NCBI GenBank assembly: GCA_944548615.1
Contig: OX155955.1
Location: forward strand, 8,595,631-8,659,630
Direction of reading: 5' to 3'
Length of the DNA stretch: 64,000 nucleotides
Origin: Micropterix aruncella
Lineage: Eukaryota; Arthropoda; Insecta; Lepidoptera; Micropterigidae
Made by a program: the position numbers and the translations under genes. Below are positions 57,596-64,000 of the stretch, piece after piece. Below the pieces are notes generated by a model. That model was not told the origin of the DNA, ran no database searches, and worked only from the letters and a program-made list of their open reading frames with translations. Every line of letters starts with the position of its first letter. Position 1 is the stretch's first letter.

Positions 57596-58329
57596 TTGAA
57601 TCGAGGTTCTATCGATAATGTTGGCAGTCCCACCGATGTATTTTATGGTGTGGTTATTTTTCCCACGTGCGATGAGATCCTCGAGTTCGCCACGGAGTTT
57701 CTTGAGGTGCTCCCTCTGGAAAACGGTTAAATCAGCTCCAATATTTTTGATGTTGTTTTCTCTTTTGTACTTCAGGATGGTCAGTACCTCGGCCTTATCT
57801 TTCAAGGACAACGCGGATGGGTCTCGATTTATCAGTGCGTTTTCCGAGACGATATACTCGTACATTTTCCACCTTAACGTCTTTAAACCTTCCAAGAATT
57901 GTTTTCACGTGAGATTTGTCATGGCTGATTCTGTCCGTCGCCACTGAAGATGATGATTCTGGTGTGTCGTAGATAATTAGGTTTTTGGAGCGTCTATCTC
58001 TTTTTTCTAATTCTTCGACGAGGCCATCGAGTTGCGAGGGAGGAATCTGGTTGGACTTTAGCTGTTTGACTTACTCCACTAGCTAGCTGCAGAAGAAGCT
58101 TGCGGATTGAAGGGAGTTCCTCGATTCCATTTTTGCAATCCCGGCAAAGTAACATAGCACATCTAGCACTCAGCTTCAAGCATCTGGCTTCAGTTACCCT
58201 AATCCCGGAGCATTTAGGACATACTAGGCATCCCCAGGCTTCGCAGTCAAAGGTAGTATACATATGATCGTCCTGAATAGTTTGTTGACATTTACCACAG
58301 TTCTTTTTCGCCATGATTGGGCAGCACAC
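57584..58329 (-). pseudogene. LINE ORF1 pseudogene with N-terminal zinc-finger-like domain
   Basis: From ATG at 58329: CGKCQQTI...CEAWGCLVCPKCSGI...CLKLSARCAMLLCRDC gives repeated C-x2-C pairs over the first 70 residues, like the PHD-type cysteine-rich domain in some CR1/Jockey-group ORF1 proteins. The frame stops at 57994. After several breaks a second stretch (57895-57584) includes FQREHLKKLRGELEDLIARG and NHTIKYIGGTANI, the conserved ORF1 C-terminal motif found just before ORF2 in such elements. ORF1 products bind element RNA. The frame is broken at least twice. Confidence 0.75.
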
Positions 58330-58345
58330 TTTGTATACACGCTCA

Positions 58346-58885
58346 GGATTATTATTATTATTTATTTTTTAAATGTAAAACTCCTCTATTCAGGGGTATT
58401 TTTTCAAAAAAAGCAACGCTGCATTAAAAGTAGCAGCTAGTTTGGTCCTTCTGGTTGCACAACGCTATTTGTGTTTGACACTAGAGCGAGGGTAGGACTT
58501 AAATTAATTTTCAGAGAAACAGTGTTCGTTTTTTGATTATATTGTCTAAAGTTTTGAATGAGAAAACTGAGAAAACACTGCCACTTGTTAGGGAGGAAAC
58601 TAGACTATAGGTTGACAAGCTTTTTGCGATCAAAAGTTAAGGAATTTGAGAGATTTTTTATTGTTATTACGAGACTACTTGAACACAGTTGCTCAGTTTG
58701 ACAGATAGCTCAAAAAAAAACTTGCTCACATTTTAATTTTCCATTTCTAACTTTAATTAAATTATTTAATTTAAGTATTTAGTCATTTTTAATATGGATT
58801 TGCAATTGTATTATTTTGTGCATACATGAAATATATGCCATTTTTTTAAACACGGTATTGTTGCAAGCACATTCAAAAATAAATG
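58346..58885. other. Intergenic; (TTA)n/T-rich junction
   Basis: ATTATTATTATTTATTTTTT at 58350-58370 abuts the 5' end of the minus-strand LINE and resembles the tail of another minus-strand retroposon into which it may have inserted. No body is recognised further right. Confidence 0.35.
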
Positions 58886-58887
58886 TT

Positions 58888-59062
58888 TACCTTAGAACAA
58901 GTCCCGGCCTAGTTAGGTGACATTGCCACTAGACTATGCGATGTATCCTTTTTTCTGCTTTTGATTCAATTTTGTAAGTATTTTTGTGCATAATTGCTAC
59001 GCTGAAATTGTTTACTCTTATTTTTTTAATATTTGCATTATCTACTCACTTAATAAATAAAG
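58888..59062 (+). mobile_element. Retroposon 3' end on plus strand with the CCTAACTAGGCC module
   Basis: CCTTAGAACAAGTCCCGGCC and TAGTTAGGTGA at 58890-58920 are the complement of the module at 13723 and 19543. TTAATAAATAAAG at 59048-59060 could be the tail. Orientation is opposite to the other copies. Confidence 0.5.
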
Positions 59063-59064
59063 TA

Positions 59065-59535
59065 GCCGTATTATAGGAGATTTAAATAATGGTTACATAA
59101 TTAATGATTTAGCTTGGAGAGTTTACATCGGTAGCTGTAAAATTGATAGCGCCTCTGATTAACAGTTTATAGCTGGGGGGGGGCTCTTAATTACGCTGTT
59201 CGGTAGGCAACCGCGCGCCCTCAGAGTGCAGCGAATTCTATTTGTTTCGCGACTCGGTGGGCTTTTTTGTCCATCCGCATCTGTCTGCCATTGGCGAGAC
59301 TCGCAGGCCGTTTACGCTAAATAAAGTGCAGCGGTGAAGCCGGTACTTGTGCCACCATTCCATCTACTCGACTTGTGCCACCATTCCCCCTACTCGATTT
59401 GTAAGTGTCGGAGCAAACTGAGGCACTATCTAGTGGGTGTTGGTTAATACGGTATGTATTACTTTTATTAATGCAAAATCGCATATTATTGAAAATAAGA
59501 AATCAAAAGTACCAAAAATGATTTTTCATCGATAT
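59065..59535. other. Intergenic, nothing recognised
   Basis: Contains two near-identical CTTGTGCCACCATTCC pieces (59347-59362, 59371-59386) and a G run at 59175-59183. No gene. Confidence 0.45.
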
Positions 59536-59540
59536 CTTTA

Positions 59541-59751
59541 GAGGGAAGTCCCCTAACGCCGGACGGCACCTAGCGTCGGACACTGATAGTATCTCGACAA
59601 GTCGCGGCGCCATCGATACAAAGACGTAGGAAAAAGAAAAGTGTGCGCCCGCATCCTTTTCACCCGTCTTTGTATCGATAGTGCCGCGACTTGTCGAGAT
59701 ATTATTAGTGTCCGACGCTAGGTGCCGTGCGGCGTTAGGGGACTTCCCCTC
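59541..59751. mobile_element. GC-rich foldback MITE
   Basis: Arms of about 85 bp are almost perfectly complementary, e.g. GGACGGCACCTAGCGTCGGA at 59561 against TCCGACGCTAGGTGCCGTGC at 59711. The ~45-bp loop is GTAGGAAAAAGAAAAGTGTG and following. Ends GAGGGAAGTCCCC and GGGGACTTCCCCTC. No target duplication is obvious. Confidence 0.85.
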
Positions 59752-59889
59752 TTGATGTAACCCCCATTACGAGCAAGTAAGCAACTTTTGATGGAAATTA
59801 TTAGAAAAATCGAAAATTCAAAACATTTTTTTAAAAACATTTTTTGTCAAATTTGTAAACCATATCTATTGAAAAAAAGTTTGGAAAGC

Positions 59890-59990
59890 GTTGAGCGCGC
59901 TGCGCCATCTAGCGGTACTTAAAATATCGCTAATAAACAATATTAGCGATATTTTACCTATCGCTGAATGGCGCGTCGTGCTGAATGCTT
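59890..59990. repeat. Short foldback with perfect inner stem
   Basis: AAAATATCGCTAATA-AACAA-TATTAGCGATATTTT (59921-59955) is a perfect 15-bp stem. Imperfect pairing extends outwards through GCGCGCTGCGCCATCTAGCG and its partner CGCTGAATGGCGCGTCGTGC. Confidence 0.85.
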
Positions 59991-60339
59991 TTAAATCTAA
60001 TAAAAAAAATAAAAAATAATAAAAAAACAAAACAATTATTTTTTAAAAATTGCTTATCTGCTCGTACTTATTAACCCCCTAAAAGCAAGGAAAAAAACTG
60101 CTAAAGCAAAATTCAGTTAGTTAAATTACTTCTAGTGTATAGAAACTATAGGAACTGTAGTAACTAACTATAGGGCAGTAATACACGTGCGCACAGATTA
60201 TGAGCATAATATGGTACCTCGGATAGGGAGGTACCTAGAATAAAAAGGGCCTGCTGACTTCTAAGACGGATTAATTGTTGACGACGAAATGTATGTTGAA
60301 AAAATTATAAATACATATTTTTAAAAAAATGTTTTTTAT

Positions 60340-61150
60340 TCCAAAATCTGTGGTTAATTACCACTAATTACTAAAAGGCTTTAAATAATGGTAGATCTAT
60401 GAAACAAAACTGTTTTAATAAGATTCATTACCTAATAAAAGTTTCAAAAGCATCCAAATATACAAAACTTCAGATGTGTATAACTCTAATACGTTGTGGA
60501 TTAATGAATTGATATTTCATTATAATACATTTATAGACAAACACAATTAAATCAATTTATATAAGTAATTAGCTATTACACGCTGGGTACACTTTACATA
60601 TAACAATACCCATTGTCTATGGAAAAGAGATAGCTGAAAGACTGGGCAAGTAGACAGATTTATATTTAGCATAGGCTACTTTTTTTAGGGTTTCGTGAAG
60701 TTTGAGGGTGGTGTCGGATATTAAAAAAGTAACAGGCGTATATTCTTATTAACGGGGGTGGAGCCACGGGCACACTTAGTATACTTATAAAGATCCACAG
60801 ACTGCTTAGATATACACTACACATAATTATTATAAAATATAAATTAAAAAACACAAAACCCATGGTTTAGTGTCTACTCGAGAGTGTGGTGGAGATGATG
60901 TACTGAAAACCTTCAAATATTGTTATTTATATATAAAAAACCTGTTTAAATAAGATTTATAAACTGTTAAAACTTACAAAATCATCCAAATAAACAAAAC
61001 TTTGAATGGGTACAACTCCAATACGCCATGGATTGATGAGTTGAACTTTTATAATATTACTTCTATACATAAGCACAATTAAATAATATATGTCTCTATT
61101 TGTTACACTCTGGGTACAACTTCCATACAAAAATGCCCATAGTCCTTTAT
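60340..61150. repeat. Diverged tandem duplication, ~540-bp period
   Basis: A block at about 60380-60640 (AATAAGATTCATTACC, ACAAAACTTCAGATG, ACGCTGGGTACACTT, AATACCCAT) is followed in the same order at about 60910-61145 (AATAAGATTTATAAAC, ACAAAACTTTGAATG, ACTCTGGGTACAACTT, AATGCCCAT). No coding content. Confidence 0.75.
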
Positions 61151-61211
61151 GATTATGTTAAGTATGCTGCCCGGATATGCACTCTGGGCATTATTGAGTT
61201 TCATCGTGACA

Positions 61212-61840
61212 ACCCTTCGGCTACGTAACGACCAATATTGGCGGCTTGCTACTGGAGCGCACAGTAATATTATTTTCTAATTCGAACGCATCCCAAAATC
61301 CATACCAAATATCTCATTATTACCATAGATACATAGTCGGCTGCTAGAATAATTTTGCGCGTCATTTCGCGGATATTTCTGGTAAAATTCCATTGTCAAA
61401 CATCATCACTTTTTTTTTCGAGAAATAAATTTTTATTGCTTTTTATGAGCTAATCAATAAACCTAAATATTTTTGTATGTAAATAAGCAAAACGAAATAT
61501 TACCTTTGATAGAGTATCTAATAAAAATCACAATAGTATTTACAATTTCTAAATAGGGTTCTGTATTTTTTCGTAAGACAAGTACAAGTTAGAAATGCCG
61601 AGTTTTTTGTTCACTTTTTCGAAATTCTCATATTTATTAATAATTATCTAATTATGTTACAAAATGAGATCTCAATATTCTATATACGAAATTTCAATGC
61701 GATCATTGCGCAGTTATTCTTTTTATGATTTCTATAGCAGTTCCATAGTTATAGTACTTTTTGTCGAGCGTGGGGATATTGTAAGAAATTCCAATAAATT
61801 GCCGCGGTCTGCCATGAAATTATGCCGCTATTCGAAGGGT
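61212..61840. mobile_element. piggyBac-like MITE, copy 2
   Basis: Left end ACCCTTCGGCTACG (61212) and right end CGCTATTCGAAGGGT (to 61840) are inverted. Copy 1 shows TTAA after CGAAGGG. The 629 bp align end to end with 43776-44368. The TTAA sites have decayed here, so the piggyBac call relies on copy 1. Confidence 0.65.
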
Positions 61841-61844
61841 ATCA

Positions 61845-62525
61845 GAAAATAGTACACGCGTAGGAGACAGAGCAGTGCGTTAGAACGGCATGTAAAATGA
61901 ACAATCATATCTTTTTCCGTACAAAATTACCTGCTGAACATAAAACCATCTGCATTAGTTTGAAAACATTTCGTCCGGTCTTAGATTACGCAGGTTTATG
62001 TTCGATTGGTAGTTTTATGCTTGTAAAGTGATAACCGTTCATTTTACATTCCGCTCTAACGTATTGCCCTGTCTCGCTAAAATCAACTAATTACGATTTT
62101 AGTACACTGAGAAATGTAATCGGGCCCATAGTATACATGCTTCAATAGAAAAACTTCTTTAAAGTAGTAGACTTCAATTTTCAATATAATATATTATTAC
62201 TATACTGTATCTAATATAAAAACTAATAGTAGCATTTTAATTGGAGCTGCTTCACGTCTGTTCCAATTATAGATATTTCTTTCAGCGATCTAACATATAG
62301 ATATATGTAATGTTTTAACAGCACGGTGTGCTGTTTTCCACTCACCTAATATTTTATTGCTATTAGCCCACCTTAAAGATATATTGATATTGCTTACACA
62401 TAAACTTTCCTAACAAGATCCCTAACAATCCCTATCGAAGCGCGAAGACCACGATTAACTGTTCTTAAGTTTATCGATTGGCGCTTTTTAGGAATTTCGC
62501 CTCCTAATTATTATAACTTAAACAC
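61845..62525. other. Intergenic, nothing recognised
   Basis: AT-rich sequence without frames or repeat matches that I can support. Confidence 0.45.
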
Positions 62526-62529
62526 TAAC

Positions 62530-63010
62530 TAGAGCTGTCAACTACAACGGGCGAATCCGTCACCTCAGGAAGTTTTAACGAAATTTATATTTCTGTCTCC
62601 CATGAGCTGAGCTCAAAAGACTTAGGACAAAACAGTCCACCGTCAAGTTCCGCCACCGTCAAACGCCTTACCGCGAGATAGCCAGGTTAGTTACCAAGCG
62701 GGCCGACACCCGCGCCCTTACTACCAGTTACAACCAGACTACTCTGGTTTCTTGAATGGTTACGGCTTCGAGGTCGCTTGCACAGTCCTCTCACTTCCGA
62801 AGCGGTAACACGGCGCCCTTTATCCGGCTGCTACCCGGAATCGGGTAGCCCATTGGTCGTTTCAAGAGCAGCTGCCGTAAGGTGAAGCAACTACCCCAGC
62901 TCTATAGGAGACAGTACTGTTTCCAGACCCCCCCCCCCCCCCCCCCCGACTGTCAGTCAGAATGCACAATCGATTAGCTGACGGCGCAAACGACTTTCTA
63001 GTTTCGAGGC
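62530..63010 (-). mobile_element. GC-rich repeat element, copy D
   Basis: On the minus strand it ends GTGACGGATTCGCCCGTTGT then AGTTGACAGCTCTAGT, as copy A does. It also shares AAGCGACCTCGAAGCCGTAA and AATCGATTGTGCATTCTGAC. The AGTCGGGGG segment of copy A has become a run of about 20 G (plus-strand C at 62928-62947). Confidence 0.65.
62928..62947. repeat. Poly(C) run inside copy D
   Basis: Twenty consecutive C at the position where copy A has only five G (minus-strand sense). Homopolymer length is likely unreliable in sequence data. Confidence 0.95.
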
Positions 63011-63029
63011 AAGTAGAAAGGGCCCCCGC

Positions 63030-63520
63030 CACCTCGCCACCCCTGCCCCCCCCCCTCGCTTACCCCTTCCGCCCCCCACGCCAACCACCAACACCCATCC
63101 CAAGCGCGTCATTCCCAAGTAGTATTGCAGTAGTATTTTCATAGTATATTTGTAATATTTTTCGTGGTATTAAAATGGTATTTTTCCAATTTGATGTAGT
63201 ATTCTTATAAATATGTCGGAGTTTCTATTTTTTAAGTCGCTTGTATATGAGATATTCTAAAACAAAGTTTACAATATGGTTTCGGCCCAACAATGCACCT
63301 GTGTACCGAATTTCAAGTCTTTACGTCCAATATTTCGAGATTGAAGTATGACTAGCGCGCCCCCTGGTGGATCTATTTCAATCAAATCTTTTCAACTCTT
63401 GCCATGACCAAATGATGACAGCCTGCCAAATTTTAGCTCAATCGGATGAAGCGTTTAGGTGCTATCGTGGACACACTATTGGGCGCTATCGTGAATACAC
63501 ACACACACACATACAGACAC
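63030..63520 (+). repeat. CA-tailed dispersed repeat, copy 3
   Basis: Starts with C-rich sequence (63037-63085) and continues TGGTATTTTTCCAATTTGAT, GTATGACTAGCGCGCCCCCT, CAACTCTTGCCATG and GAAGCGTTTAGGTGCTATCG. It ends in CA repeats near 63497-63520. It follows 53071-53512 in order. Confidence 0.75.
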
Positions 63521-63524
63521 ACAG

Positions 63525-64000
63525 AAGTGCGTTCACAATACTTTCCCTCTGATAGGAAAGAAAAAAAATATCTTTAGTCTTGTATGTAAGTATAAATGTA
63601 TCTAAGAGTCTAAGCTTAAATCTTTTTGAATTTAGTCGACAGTACACTAAGTCAGGTGATATAACCTAAACGTAGATGTCCTGTATAAGTTGCGCCAGGA
63701 AAAGCAGAAAATTTTGCGTTCGGGAATTTTACGATCGACTAATGTTTACTAAAACTTATCCAATTAAGCAGGCAAAACGACGACGCAAACTTATTTGTTT
63801 ACGAGTAACTCCTCGTCAGTATATAATGGTTCTTGAAGTGTACAAATAGGTACTTGTGCGAATATTGTATCTCTAGCCTTCACATTTAGCATGATGTAAT
63901 AAAGCTTTGCAATTTGTATTTACTGCTTTGAGAGGCAGTTACCGTATTGGGGGCGCATAGTAGATCAAAATCAGAAGTCAAAACAAAATGTATTTAGTCC
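63525..64000. other. Intergenic, nothing recognised
   Basis: AT-rich right edge of the window, no supported feature. Confidence 0.45.

Larger units (their letters stand above)
55500..58345 (-). mobile_element. LINE with 5' part retained and 3' part lost
   Basis: On the minus strand ORF1 remnants (58329-57584), endonuclease (57595-56476) and the first half of RT (56415-55547) follow in normal order. Motifs B and C of the RT, the C-terminus, 3' UTR and tail are missing. Most LINE copies show the opposite pattern, loss of the 5' end. Confidence 0.88.

Overview
The window looks like repeat-rich intergenic DNA from an insect, most likely a lepidopteran. That assignment is inference. It rests on AT-rich composition, the mix of non-LTR retrotransposons, a short Helitron ending in CTAGT, and tRNA-derived SINEs whose 3' ends carry a characteristic 'TTGTAAGAGATT' hairpin. 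I find no host protein-coding gene that I can support. Nearly every recognisable coding segment is a decayed transposable-element protein with frameshifts or stops.

Layout. 1-2925 holds a non-LTR retrotransposon (endonuclease plus reverse transcriptase, four or more frame breaks) that the window edge cuts at the left. 3.8-12 kb mixes LINE C-terminal fragments (6.3-6.8 kb; an RTE-like one at 8.2-8.5 kb), SINEs, an internally deleted piggyBac-type element with TTAA target duplication (9587-10516), and a foldback TTA-flanked MITE. 12.5-20 kb holds 3' halves of one LINE family on the minus strand, a SINE split by a GC-rich element with a visible target duplication, and more MITE copies. 20.3-27.6 kb has a mariner pseudogene with both ends, a second mariner fragment and two 5S-rRNA-derived segments. 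31.9-34.2 kb has a TA-flanked MITE, a Helitron beside it and a compound foldback. 36.0-36.65 kb is a solo LTR. 38.2 kb has a pogo/Tigger-like MITE. 39.6-42.1 kb contains a GC-rich repeat with a perfect hairpin and three long AT tracts. 43.8 and 61.2 kb carry two copies of a ~630-bp piggyBac-like MITE. 45.5-47.66 kb is a LINE with an intact 3' end. 54.2-55.1 kb is an inverted-repeat-bounded unit enclosing a second LTR copy. 55.5-58.35 kb is a LINE with its 5' part kept and its 3' part lost. 59.5-64 kb is made of foldbacks, duplicated AT-rich blocks and another GC-rich copy.

How the parts relate. None forms a working gene system. The relationships are parasitic and historical: nested insertions (GC-rich element in a SINE, LTR copy inside a TIR-bounded unit), a SINE family whose 3' end resembles the 3' end of the 45.5-47.66 kb LINE (a likely LINE-SINE partnership), and a short module with core CCTAACTAGGCC that recurs near the 3' ends of several LINE-like copies. 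I do not see a convincing new biological system. The strongest leads are the unclassified GC-rich repeat family, the shared LINE 3' module and the LTR with a variable minisatellite.
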